From: an uncultured Oscillospiraceae bacterium
GTDB lineage: Bacteria; Bacillota; Clostridia; Oscillospirales; Ruminococcaceae
Direction: 5' to 3'
DNA: 5,757 nt
Assembly (NCBI GenBank): GCA_934446565.1
Contig: CAKSEO010000072.1
Location: 1 to 5,757 of the forward strand
Shown: in pieces, positions 1-5,739 of the stretch
How positions within the stretch are numbered: the first letter of the stretch is position 1
How the letters are laid out: every line of letters starts with the position of its first letter
The notes under the pieces: generated by a model
What the model was told of the DNA's origin: nothing
The model's database searches: none
What the model saw: only the letters and a program-made list of their open reading frames with translations
Program-made: the position numbers and the translations under genes

Positions 1-26
1 TTCATATTCCTCGCTGCTTAATATTC

Positions 27-66
27 AAAAAGCCCTCTTTCTTTTTTCTACGAAAGATGGCTTTTT
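27..66. terminator. Bidirectional stem-loop with T tracts, distal terminator of the WYL gene
   Basis: The arms 27-34 and 59-66 (AAAAAGCC/GGCTTTTT) pair perfectly. After one mismatch (35 against 58), 36-41 pairs with 52-57 (TCTTTC/GAAAGA), leaving a 10-nt loop. Each strand reads out through five Ts, so it could stop minus-strand transcription from the WYL gene and also plus-strand transcription entering from the left. The minus-strand 5' arm is formed by the end of the 16-nt linker at 61-76. Confidence 0.7.
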
Positions 67-76
67 CGACAAGCTG
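61..76 (-). repeat. 16-nt linker repeat, left copy (CAGCTTGTCGAAAAAG)
   Basis: Read on the minus strand this is CAGCTTGTCGAAAAAG, identical to plus-strand 5683-5698. In both places it lies between two stem-loops, downstream of a gene read in the same direction, and supplies the first arm of the second hairpin. The two copies are therefore inverted relative to each other at the window ends. It is probably a dispersed terminator-associated sequence of this genome, which is an inference from two copies. Confidence 0.65.
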
Positions 77-101
77 ACGGCAGACCTTAACGGTCTGCCG
101 T
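77..101. terminator. Perfect 10-bp stem-loop after the WYL gene
   Basis: ACGGCAGACC (77-86) pairs perfectly with GGTCTGCCGT (92-101) around a 5-nt loop, 22 nt past the WYL stop codon. On the plus strand it runs into TTTT (101-104). On the minus strand it is followed by the linker repeat rather than a T run. For the WYL transcript it is therefore better seen as the first half of a two-hairpin terminator, or as an RNA-stabilising 3' end, than as a classic terminator on its own. Confidence 0.6.
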
Positions 102-122
102 TTTATATAAGCTGCACTGCGG

Positions 123-1115
123 TCAGTCCATACCGCTCCGCACCCTGTCCAGCATTTGCTTGTATTCGTTGCGAACCTGTTCCGGACTGGTTATCTGAAC
201 CGCTCCCCCGAACTGGAACACCCAGGCGAAAAACGGCTCGCTGACAACCACCGGAGCGTGCACCGTAAAGCTCTCGCCGTCCTCGGCAGGTATCAGGCGT
301 ACTCCCATTCCGAACCGGTCGAGTACCGCATTCACTAACGTCTTGTCGCAGCGGAGCACTACCTCGGTCTCGTCGCCGCTGAACATCGAAACATGCGTCA
401 GTATGTAATCCTCAAGGTCGAAATCCGGGTCGGGCTTTCTGGCGGGAGCGTCTATTATTTCCACGCCCTCCATGCGGTCAACGCGGAAGTTCGAGTACCT
501 CTCACGGTGGTCGTTCCAGGCAACGAGGTAGTAGTGGTCGTTGTCCCATACCAGAGCGTAGGGAGTGACTACCCGCGCCTTGTCGCGGTACTTCTTGTTC
601 TTACGCATGTCATATTCGAAATAGCGGAAAGATATCTTTTTCTTCGGCGAAGTCGAAATGGCGCGCTGGATAGTATCAACGTTGTAAAGCACTGCCTTGT
701 TGGAATTCTGCCGCGTCCTGCCCGAAACGTAGACAGTGCGCTTGAGCTGACTCGCCTCGTTTTCGCTGCACAGCGCGGAGATCTTCTTCAGAAGCTTCGC
801 GGACTGGCTGTCCGACAACAGCTTTGCTGAGCTTACCGCGTCCGCGAGCAGCTTCAGCTCGGCAATCTCGAAATCCCTGGTCGTCAGCTGATATGACGCT
901 GTTCTGCCGTTAGTGGCGCGGATATCCATGCCGTAGTTCTGGAGTGCTTCGATATCCTCCGCGAAAGCCTTTCGCCCCTCGGAAATGCCCAGGTCAGATA
1001 GCAGGTCGGTTATCTGATTTCTTGTAAGTGAGTCGTTCTCGTTGGTGTACCTGAGGAAGATATCCCGCAGATACAGCAGTTTCAGCCGCTGGCTGCCCGT
1101 GTCTTTTTCTGCCAT
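123..1115 (-). CDS. WYL-domain transcriptional regulator (HTH + WYL + C-terminal extension)
   Basis: A 330-residue protein of the usual WYL regulator length and layout. Residues about 11-75 form a DeoR/HTH_11-like winged helix with a predicted recognition segment around 31-57 (TRNQITDLLSDLGISEGRKA). Residues about 143-220 are the WYL domain, with the conserved core TPYALVWDNDHYYLVAWN (184-201) and SNFRVDRM (208-215). Residues about 245-325 match the C-terminal WCX-type extension. Such proteins act in the cytoplasm as DNA-binding regulators, and WYL domains are thought to sense ligands, including nucleic acids or nucleotides in some members. The start is set by AAAGGAG at 1124-1130, 8 nt before the ATG. 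It has its own promoter and lies downstream of the ribonuclease/inhibitor operon on the same strand, behind that operon's terminator. Its targets cannot be read from the sequence; control of the neighbouring operon or of itself is only a guess. Confidence 0.9.
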   Translation of the reverse strand: MAEKDTGSQRLKLLYLRDIFLRYTNENDSLTRNQITDLLSDLGISEGRKAFAEDIEALQNYGMDIRATNGRTASYQLTTRDFEIAELKLLADAVSSAKLLSDSQSAKLLKKISALCSENEASQLKRTVYVSGRTRQNSNKAVLYNVDTIQRAISTSPKKKISFRYFEYDMRKNKKYRDKARVVTPYALVWDNDHYYLVAWNDHRERYSNFRVDRMEGVEIIDAPARKPDPDFDLEDYILTHVSMFSGDETEVVLRCDKTLVNAVLDRFGMGVRLIPAEDGESFTVHAPVVVSEPFFAWVFQFGGAVQITSPEQVRNEYKQMLDRVRSGMD

Positions 1116-1160
1116 GATATACGCTCCTTTGCAAATTTGATTTGTGCCTCATCTGACACT

Positions 1161-1189
1161 ATTATAGCACAACAAAAACAAAAAACTGC
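1161..1189 (-). promoter_or_regulatory. Promoter of the WYL regulator gene (extended -10)
   Basis: On the minus strand TATAAT lies at 1161-1166, preceded by TGC, giving a TGnTATAAT extended -10. No good -35 is present at 16-18 nt spacing (17 nt gives GCAGTT at 1184-1189), which fits dependence on the extended -10. Transcription would begin near 1154, about 38 nt before the ATG. The upstream part overlaps the terminator hairpin of the inhibitor gene. Confidence 0.65.
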
Positions 1190-1210
1190 GCCAAAACGGA
1201 CGCAGTTTTT
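1181..1210 (-). terminator. Intrinsic terminator of the barnase/barstar-like operon
   Basis: AAAAACTGCG (1181-1190) and CGCAGTTTTT (1201-1210) form a perfect 10-bp stem, extendable inside by CC/GG around a bulge. On the minus strand it begins 8 nt past the inhibitor's stop codon and continues into a T-rich run (TTTTTTGTTTTTGTT). Because the arms are A/T-ended, it could also act weakly on the plus strand. Confidence 0.85.
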
Positions 1211-1217
1211 TTGCTTA

Positions 1218-1496
1218 TCAGTCTACGAATTCCACAGTGAACCTGGGGTTCTCAGACGCGGTATCTGTGAGCACTCTGCGGAGCGCAGCGGCTTCCTTTT
1301 CGCCGACTGCCTTTTCCAGGCTGGAGTTGTTGGTTATCCTGACATGTGCGTCAAACTTGTTTATCTCGCAAAGGTAGTCGTGCAGGGAATCCAGCGTCTC
1401 TCCGTAGCAGTCCGCAAAATCAAATGCGGCGAAGAAACGGTCGTGAATGGTGTACATGCTGTCAACAGTGGCAGCGTCGATTATCAGTGTTTTCAT
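1218..1496 (-). CDS. Barstar-like ribonuclease inhibitor (immunity protein)
   Basis: A 92-residue protein; B. amyloliquefaciens barstar has 89-90. The key helix segment CYGETLDSLHDYL (30-42) aligns with YYGENLDALWDCL of barstar, so the two acids that plug the barnase active site, Asp35 and Asp39, are kept as D36 and D40. The hydrophobic N-terminal strand (KTLIID) and C-terminal strand (FTVEF) also fit the fold. Barstar Glu76 corresponds to D78, Tyr29 to C30 and Trp38 to H39; these last changes touch the known interface. The expected role is to bind and block the ribonuclease encoded just upstream, in the cytoplasm before export. Its start lies 3 nt after the ribonuclease stop, with the ribosome binding site inside that gene, so translation is probably coupled. 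A barstar-family assignment is strong; pairing with this enzyme is inferred from adjacency. Confidence 0.85.
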   Translation of the reverse strand: MKTLIIDAATVDSMYTIHDRFFAAFDFADCYGETLDSLHDYLCEINKFDAHVRITNNSSLEKAVGEKEAAALRRVLTDTASENPRFTVEFVD

Positions 1497-1499
1497 GGT

Positions 1500-2138
1500 T
1501 TATTCCTCTCCGTAAAGTAATGTGAAGTGAGCGTAATGGTCGCCGGTGTAGTAAATAAGCCCGTCCGACGAGAAAATAATGCGCTCTGCGCCGCGGCTGG
1601 AAGCCCCAAGCGTATTTACGTCGCATTCGGTGTAGCTGTGCCCCTCCGGAAGAAGCCCCTCGTAATTTCCGAAACGGTCGCCGCCTATGCACTTCCCCGG
1701 CGCGTATGGCTCAAGCGAGCCGCCGCCCCATCCAAGCTCGCGCGCCTGCTTCTTTGTGATGAAGTTCTGCGGAAGCTTTCCGAAAGTGTGGATATACAGC
1801 GCGACGTCGTCCTTAGTGGTGTAGCTGCCGTTTTCGTCGATGGAGCTTTCAGCGGGGGGCGCATTTGGCTGCTCCACAGTTTCGTCAGACGGCTGCGGGA
1901 AGCCGTCCTGCTCGGTTTCGGACACGGAGTGTTCCTCGGAATGATCATCCTGGAAGCCGTCGGATTCGATGGAGCTCAGAACTTCCGCCGTTTTCGGGGA
2001 GCTTTCCTCCGCAGTCTGTAGTATCTCATCAACTATCTGCGACAGCTCCGGCAGCACCCCGGAAACCGTATCAGCCGAGCATGCCGTCAGCGACAATGCA
2101 GCGAACATCGCCATAACAAGGCACAGTAGCTTTTTCAT
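1500..2138 (-). CDS. Lipoprotein-anchored barnase-type ribonuclease
   Basis: A 212-residue protein in three parts. Residues 1-20 are a lipoprotein signal peptide ending in the lipobox LTAC (Cys20). Residues about 21-104 are an acidic Ser/Glu/Asp/Pro-rich linker. Residues about 105-212 are a barnase domain of almost exactly barnase length (110). By alignment with barnase, the catalytic and phosphate-binding residues are all kept: Lys27=K129, Glu73=E171, Arg83=R182, Arg87=R186, His102=H201. So are the neighbours ITK, LGW, IGGD, FGN.EG, SSD.LIY and DHY. Barnase Arg59 is a tyrosine here (Y159). It should therefore be an active guanyl-preferring endoribonuclease held on the outer face of the membrane, unlike the freely secreted Bacillus enzyme. 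AAGGA 7 nt before the ATG supports the start. It is first in an operon with the barstar-like inhibitor. It could be a nutritional/extracellular RNase or a contact-acting toxin; the sequence does not decide. Confidence 0.9.
   Translation of the reverse strand: MKKLLCLVMAMFAALSLTACSADTVSGVLPELSQIVDEILQTAEESSPKTAEVLSSIESDGFQDDHSEEHSVSETEQDGFPQPSDETVEQPNAPPAESSIDENGSYTTKDDVALYIHTFGKLPQNFITKKQARELGWGGGSLEPYAPGKCIGGDRFGNYEGLLPEGHSYTECDVNTLGASSRGAERIIFSSDGLIYYTGDHYAHFTLLYGEE
1503..1511 (-). promoter_or_regulatory. Ribosome binding site of the inhibitor, inside the ribonuclease 3' end
   Basis: The minus strand reads GGAGAGGAATAAACCATG. GGAGAGGAA encodes the last three residues (GEE) of the ribonuclease and also forms a purine-rich Shine-Dalgarno 8 nt before the inhibitor ATG at 1496. 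The arrangement fixes the inhibitor start and suggests that ribosomes finishing the toxin start the inhibitor. Confidence 0.75.
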
Positions 2139-2173
2139 ATATCGTTCCTTTCTTTTGCGCGGTTATGCAAATA

Positions 2174-2202
2174 ATTATAACATATTCTGCGTGGATTGTA
2201 AA
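2174..2202 (-). promoter_or_regulatory. Promoter of the ribonuclease/inhibitor operon
   Basis: On the minus strand TTTACA (2197-2202) and TATAAT (2174-2179) are separated by exactly 17 nt, with TGT before the -10 (extended -10). This is one base from the sigma-A consensus at -35 and perfect at -10, so it should be strong. Transcription would start near 2167, about 29 nt before the ATG. The palindromic element starts 16 nt upstream of the -35. Confidence 0.85.
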
Positions 2203-2218
2203 GCACTTTTTTACCTAA

Positions 2219-2286
2219 GGCAATACCGCATAATAATTGTCGTGCGATTGCGCAGTCAGATTAGCCGTTAATTGTGCGGTGTTGCC
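2219..2286. mobile_element. 68-bp palindromic element, probable MITE
   Basis: The ends are 18-nt inverted repeats: 2219-2236 starting GGCAATACCGCA, and 2269-2286 ending TGCGGTGTTGCC. They match at 15 of 18 positions, and two of the mismatches become G-U pairs in plus-strand RNA. A small inner hairpin (TGCG ATTG CGCA) sits in the middle. The element is flanked directly by CTAA at 2215-2218 and 2287-2290, which could be a 4-bp target duplication. No protein is encoded. It lies between the divergent ribonuclease and azlC promoters. A non-autonomous transposon remnant is the best reading; a simple regulatory palindrome is the alternative. Confidence 0.6.
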
Positions 2287-2338
2287 CTAATACGGAGGCC
2301 CGAATTAACATATACTGGCTGCGATTCCTGATACTTTC

Positions 2339-2367
2339 TTGCAAAATACATACAAACATGATATAAT
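2339..2367 (+). promoter_or_regulatory. Promoter of azlCD
   Basis: TTGCAA (2339-2344) and TATAAT (2362-2367) are 17 nt apart, with TGA before the -10 (extended -10). Transcription would begin near 2374, leaving a leader of only about 23 nt. A T-box or riboswitch controlling this amino acid exporter is therefore excluded if this is the main start. Confidence 0.8.
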
Positions 2368-2396
2368 TAATAGTTGTTCAAGATTGGAGGCACACT

Positions 2397-3119
2397 ATGG
2401 ACAAAGTTAACGACAAGGGAATAGTACTGCGGTCGTTCAGGGCTGCTTTCCCGAAAACTATCCCCATCCTTGCGGGATTCCTGTTTCTGGGAATGGCTTA
2501 CGGAATATATATGAACGTATCAGGGTTCAGCTTTGTTTACCCGATGATAATGGCGGCGGTGATTTTCGGAGGGAGCCTGGAATTTCTTGCGGCGGAGATG
2601 CTGCTTTCGCCGTTCGCGCCGCTTCAGGTGCTGATGGTTTCACTGATGATACAGGCGCGCCACCTGTTCTACGGGATCTCCATGCTGGACAAGTTCAAGG
2701 GCATGGGCTGGAAGAAATTCTACCTCATCTACGGAATGTGCGACGAAACGTTCAGCATTAACTGCACTGCGGAGGTCCCGGAGGACTGCGACAAGGGGTG
2801 GTTCTACTTCTTCGTGACGCTGCTGAATCAGTTCTACTGGGTCGGAGGAGCCACCATCGGCGGGCTGCTGGGGAACCTCATCACGTTCGACACCAAGGGG
2901 CTGGATTTCGTCATGACGGCGATGTTCATAGTTATTTTTCTGGAGCAGTGGCTCAAGGAAAAGCGGCATTTCAGCGAGCTGGCGGGACTTGGCGCAAGTA
3001 TCGTCTGCCTGCTGATATTTGGCAGGGATAACTTCATGATACCGACGATGATCTGCATACTCCTGCTGCTCACCGCATTCAGGAAGCCCATCGAGCGGAA
3101 GGCGGGTGACCAGCAGTGA
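2397..3119 (+). CDS. azlC: AzlC family branched-chain amino acid exporter, large subunit
   Basis: A 240-residue hydrophobic protein of normal AzlC length (about 230-250). Membrane segments are expected near 21-39, 45-70, 75-95, 138-160, 169-185, 194-210 and 212-228. Family signatures are the [13 protein letters not shown] region (57-69) and the ARHLFYG motif (87-93), followed by the conserved DETF (116-119). AzlC with AzlD exports branched-chain amino acids (and the toxic analogue azaleucine) across the cytoplasmic membrane, as shown for B. subtilis AzlCD and the C. glutamicum homologue BrnFE. GGAGG at 2386-2390, 6 nt before the ATG, fixes the start. The stop overlaps the azlD start. No Lrp-type regulator such as AzlB is next to it. 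The family is secure; the exact substrate is inferred from the family. Confidence 0.93.
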   Translation: MDKVNDKGIVLRSFRAAFPKTIPILAGFLFLGMAYGIYMNVSGFSFVYPMIMAAVIFGGSLEFLAAEMLLSPFAPLQVLMVSLMIQARHLFYGISMLDKFKGMGWKKFYLIYGMCDETFSINCTAEVPEDCDKGWFYFFVTLLNQFYWVGGATIGGLLGNLITFDTKGLDFVMTAMFIVIFLEQWLKEKRHFSELAGLGASIVCLLIFGRDNFMIPTMICILLLLTAFRKPIERKAGDQQ

Positions 3120-3445
3120 CTATAACGGAACAGGTCATCACCATCGCAATGTGCACTCTGGGAACCATGGCTACGCGATTCCTCCCGTTCCTGGTGTTCC
3201 GCTCGGAAAAGCCCACACCGAAATACATACAGTACCTTGGAAAGGTGCTCCCGGGCGCTATCTTCGGAATGCTCATCGTCTACTGCCTGCGCAGCGTTTC
3301 CGTCACGGAATACAGCTGGGGGCTTCCGGAGCTCATCGCCGGAGCCGCTACCGTAGGGCTGCACCTCTGGAAGCGCAAGATGCTGCTTTCCATCGCGGGC
3401 GGTACCGTCATTTACATGCTGCTGGTGCAGTTCGTATTCGTATAA
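3116..3445 (+). CDS. azlD: AzlD family branched-chain amino acid exporter, small subunit
   Basis: A 109-residue protein, matching the usual AzlD length of about 100-110, with four likely membrane segments near 5-24, 42-60, 69-84 and 88-109. Typical AzlD features are TRFLPFLVF (20-28), [20 protein letters not shown] (40-59) and the C-terminal segment beginning [10 protein letters not shown] (84-93). It is the obligate partner of AzlC in the two-component exporter. It starts with GTG at 3116, overlapping the azlC stop by 4 nt (GTGA). GGGTGA at 3104-3109 lies 6 nt upstream as the ribosome binding site, so translation is probably coupled. The next in-frame ATG would cut into the first helix, so GTG is preferred. 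No clear intrinsic terminator follows. Confidence 0.92.
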   Translation: MTITEQVITIAMCTLGTMATRFLPFLVFRSEKPTPKYIQYLGKVLPGAIFGMLIVYCLRSVSVTEYSWGLPELIAGAATVGLHLWKRKMLLSIAGGTVIYMLLVQFVFV

Positions 3446-3514
3446 ATTACACTCCCTGAATTATATATTATACACAAATAATTCCCGATTGTCAGAATAT
3501 ATCGGATAAACTTC

Positions 3515-3543
3515 TTGAATTGTAAAGTGATTTGTGATATAAT
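3515..3543 (+). promoter_or_regulatory. Promoter of the chemoreceptor gene
   Basis: TTGAAT (3515-3520) and TATAAT (3538-3543) are separated by 17 nt, with TGA before the -10. Transcription near 3550 gives a leader of about 85 nt. It is a sigma-A type promoter; a flagellar sigma-D type (TAAA plus CCGATAT) was looked for and not found. It shares TGATATAATTA with the azlC promoter. Confidence 0.75.
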
Positions 3544-3575
3544 TATCTTACAGCAAATTACATCATCTGACAACT

Positions 3576-3599
3576 TTTCCGTTACAAAGACAACGGAAA
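3576..3599 (+). other. Leader hairpin upstream of the chemoreceptor
   Basis: TTTCCGTT (3576-3583) and AACGGAAA (3592-3599) form a perfect 8-bp stem with an 8-nt loop inside the predicted untranslated leader, ending 23 nt before the ribosome binding site. There is no T run after it, so it is not a terminator. It could be a protein-binding palindrome or an mRNA-stability stem. The evidence is symmetry only. Confidence 0.4.
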
Positions 3600-3634
3600 C
3601 TCTTGGTGTGATATAAAAATCAGGGAGGTTTTTT

Positions 3635-5638
3635 ATGAAATCAATCGGTAAGAGGATACTGGTCAGCAGTATCCTGCTGGTAGCGGTATCGCTGTTCGTG
3701 CTGGGCACGTTCGCGTGCGTAATGTCCTACAACAGTACCGTGAGCCTTGTCAACAGCAGCATGACCGCTTCGGCGGGCCTGGCGGCAGACCGCACATACT
3801 GGGAGGTGCGGTCCTATTCGAACATCGCCCGTGAGCTTGGCGCTATGCCACAGCTTTCCGACCCGGCGACCACCGACAGCGAGCTTAACGAGATAGTTCA
3901 GCAGACTATAGAGCGTCATAAGCTTCAGAGTTGCAATATCATCAAGTCCAACGGCGACTGTCTTGACGGAAACAACTATTCCGACCGTGAGTACTTCCAG
4001 AATGCGATGAAGGGCAACGTCACCGTTACCGAGCCGACCGTTTCCAGACTGACCGGCGAGCTGATGGTGATCATAGCTGCGCCTATCTGGAACAATGGCG
4101 TGACTGGCGGTGAAGTTGCAGGCTGCGTAATGATCGTGCCCGACCCGGAGTTCCTCAACGACATCGTAAGGTCGATAAAGCTCAGCGACAACTGCGGAGC
4201 TTACATCATCGACAAGAACGGCAACACCATCGCCGACGTTGACAGCGAGCTTGTAAAGCGCGGCGAGAACATCGAGGAGCTTGCAGCTGCTGACACTTCC
4301 GGTCAGGCAGGCTACCAGACCCTCGCGACCGCGCACGAGAGAATGCGCGCAGGCGAAACCGGCATTGCGGAGTACACCCTCAACGGCGTAAGCAAGTTCC
4401 TGGCATATTCGCCCATTCCTGATTCTAACGGCTGGTCACTCGCGATTTACTGCCCCACCGGCGACTTCATGGATTCCACTGTCCGCGCTATCGTTATGAC
4501 TTGCATACTGCTGGCAGTTGCATGCGCTGTCTCAGTATTCATTTCTATCCGTATCGGCAAGCGGATAGGCGGCTCCGTGAAAGTATGCACCGAGCGTATC
4601 GAAAAGCTCGCACAGGGCGACCTCACAAGCCCGGTACCCGAGATCCATTTCCAGGACGAAACCGGAGTGCTTTCCGAGGCTACCAAGACGGTGGTTTCGA
4701 ACCTCAACAACATCATCAGCGATATCGGGCGCATACTCGAGGCGATGTCCTCGGGCAACCTGAACGTCCATACCGCAGAGAACGAGAAATACTATGTCGG
4801 CGACTGCGAGAAGCTGCTGCACTATGTTCGCGATATCAACCACAAGCTTAGCGCGACGATGGCAGAAATAAGCACCGCCTCCGACCAGGTAGCGGCTGGC
4901 TCCGACCAGGTTTCTGCGGGAGCACAGGCGCTGTCACAGGGCGCAACCGAGCAGGCTTCCTCTGTTGAGGAGCTTGCGGCTACCATCAGCGTGGTATCCG
5001 ACATGATACACCAAAACGCAAATGACGCCGACGAGGCAAGCAGCAATACAAGAGAAGCCGGAGAAAAGCTCGGCAGCGCTTCCGAGAAGATGGAAAACCT
5101 CATCACCGCAATGGAAGAGATAAAAACCTCCTCCGCCGAGACAAAGAACATCATCAAGACCATCGAAGACATCGCATTCCAGACCAACATACTTGCGCTC
5201 AACGCCGCTATCGAGGCTGCACGTGCAGGCGAGGCTGGCAAGGGCTTCGCTGTAGTAGCTGACGAGGTGCGCAACCTTGCCGCGAAGTCAGCCGAAGCTG
5301 CACAGAACACTACCAACATGATCGAAAGTACAGTTACCGCTATCGAAAACGGCAGCGCGCTAGTTAACGAAACTGCCGAGATGATGAACGGCGTAGTTGA
5401 CTCCGCAGCAAGAGTTGCAGAACTGAATAACAAGATATCCACTTCCACAAGGGAAGCAGCAGGCTCCATCAAGCAGATATCCGTCGGAATCGACCAGATA
5501 TCCAACGTCGTACAGACGAACTCCGCAACAGCGGAGGAATCCGCTGCGGCGTCCGAGGAGCTTTCCGCACAAGCGACTACGATGAAGAACCTCGTAGGCG
5601 CGTTCACCCTCCGCGACAGAGACACTATCCAGCTCTGA
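3635..5638 (+). CDS. Methyl-accepting chemotaxis protein with Cache sensor
   Basis: A 667-residue transmembrane chemoreceptor. Order: short cytoplasmic tail; TM1 about 8-30; extracytoplasmic double-Cache region about 33-280, with the typical [12 protein letters not shown] (116-127), a PAS-like [13 protein letters not shown] (189-201) and closing WSLAIYCP (267-274); TM2 about 284-306; HAMP about 306-360; a second HAMP-like linker about 366-410 ([17 protein letters not shown]); and the signalling hairpin about 411-660. The hairpin tip, which contacts CheA and CheW, is the highly conserved region 511-549 ([35 protein letters not shown]). Likely methylation segments are around 434-446 ([13 protein letters not shown]) and 630-643. 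There is no C-terminal CheR-binding pentapeptide. GGGAGG at 3623-3628, 6 nt before the ATG, sets the start. The ligand is unknown. No other chemotaxis gene is in the window, so it must signal to CheA/CheW encoded elsewhere. Confidence 0.95.
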   Translation: MKSIGKRILVSSILLVAVSLFVLGTFACVMSYNSTVSLVNSSMTASAGLAADRTYWEVRSYSNIARELGAMPQLSDPATTDSELNEIVQQTIERHKLQSCNIIKSNGDCLDGNNYSDREYFQNAMKGNVTVTEPTVSRLTGELMVIIAAPIWNNGVTGGEVAGCVMIVPDPEFLNDIVRSIKLSDNCGAYIIDKNGNTIADVDSELVKRGENIEELAAADTSGQAGYQTLATAHERMRAGETGIAEYTLNGVSKFLAYSPIPDSNGWSLAIYCPTGDFMDSTVRAIVMTCILLAVACAVSVFISIRIGKRIGGSVKVCTERIEKLAQGDLTSPVPEIHFQDETGVLSEATKTVVSNLNNIISDIGRILEAMSSGNLNVHTAENEKYYVGDCEKLLHYVRDINHKLSATMAEISTASDQVAAGSDQVSAGAQALSQGATEQASSVEELAATISVVSDMIHQNANDADEASSNTREAGEKLGSASEKMENLITAMEEIKTSSAETKNIIKTIEDIAFQTNILALNAAIEAARAGEAGKGFAVVADEVRNLAAKSAEAAQNTTNMIESTVTAIENGSALVNETAEMMNGVVDSAARVAELNNKISTSTREAAGSIKQISVGIDQISNVVQTNSATAEESAAASEELSAQATTMKNLVGAFTLRDRDTIQL

Positions 5639-5650
5639 TATAGCAATACA

Positions 5651-5683
5651 GAAATCCCGCAGCCGTATAAGCTGCGGGATTTC
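5651..5683 (+). terminator. Perfect 13-bp stem-loop after the chemoreceptor gene
   Basis: GAAATCCCGCAGC (5651-5663) pairs perfectly with GCTGCGGGATTTC (5671-5683) around a 7-nt loop, 12 nt after the stop codon. It is followed by the 16-nt linker and not by a T run, exactly as after the WYL gene, so it works as the first hairpin of a double structure. Confidence 0.75.
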
Positions 5684-5698
5684 AGCTTGTCGAAAAAG
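5683..5698 (+). repeat. 16-nt linker repeat, right copy (CAGCTTGTCGAAAAAG)
   Basis: Identical to minus-strand 61-76. Its first base closes the upstream hairpin and its AAAAAG forms the 5' arm of the downstream hairpin. Its placement relative to the preceding gene is the same as in the left copy. Confidence 0.65.
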
Positions 5699-5721
5699 TC
5701 CAGCGAAAGCTGGGCTTTTTT
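5693..5721 (+). terminator. Intrinsic terminator of the chemoreceptor gene
   Basis: AAAAAGTCCAGC (5693-5704) pairs with GCTGGGCTTTTT (5709-5720) over 12 bp with one G-U pair and a GAAA tetraloop. The stem ends in six Ts (5716-5721). This is a textbook rho-independent terminator. Confidence 0.9.
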
Positions 5722-5730
5722 ACGTAAATA

Positions 5731-5739
5731 TGGTATAAT
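5731..5739 (+). promoter_or_regulatory. Possible extended -10 promoter for a gene beyond the window
   Basis: TGGTATAAT is an exact TGnTATAAT. The position 17 nt upstream falls inside the terminator hairpin and has no good -35 (TGGGCT at 5711-5716). GGGTGA at 5745-5750 could be a ribosome binding site, but it would lie almost at the predicted transcription start, so either the promoter or that site is probably not used. Confidence 0.4.

Noticed and set aside
1..26. Possible gene ends at the left edge: a plus-strand reading FIFLAA-stop at 1-21, or a minus-strand ATG at 3-5 after AGGA.
   Set aside because: Only a few codons are visible. The two readings conflict, and the AGGA is too close to the ATG. 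Neither can be supported.
2287..2396. T-box or riboswitch leader for azlCD.
   Set aside because: The predicted leader is about 23 nt and no T-box bulge sequence or terminator/antiterminator is visible.
3485..3505. CCGAT...ATCGG inverted repeat as an azlD terminator.
   Set aside because: Only 5 bp with an 11-nt loop and no T run follows.
3446..3550. Flagellar sigma (sigma-D) promoter for the chemoreceptor.
   Set aside because: TAAA at 3523-3526 is too close to the GATAT at 3536-3540, and CCGATT at 3485-3490 lacks a TAAA at the right distance. The sigma-A type promoter fits better.
3412..3708. Minus-strand open frame of 98 codons across the azlD-chemoreceptor gap.
   Set aside because: It overlaps the ends of two well-supported plus-strand genes and has no recognisable domain, so it is an antisense shadow.
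4822..5646. Long minus-strand open frame of 274 codons opposite the chemoreceptor.
   Set aside because: Its Ala/Ser/Val-rich translation is the complement of the repetitive coiled-coil codons of the receptor; no plausible start site or domain.
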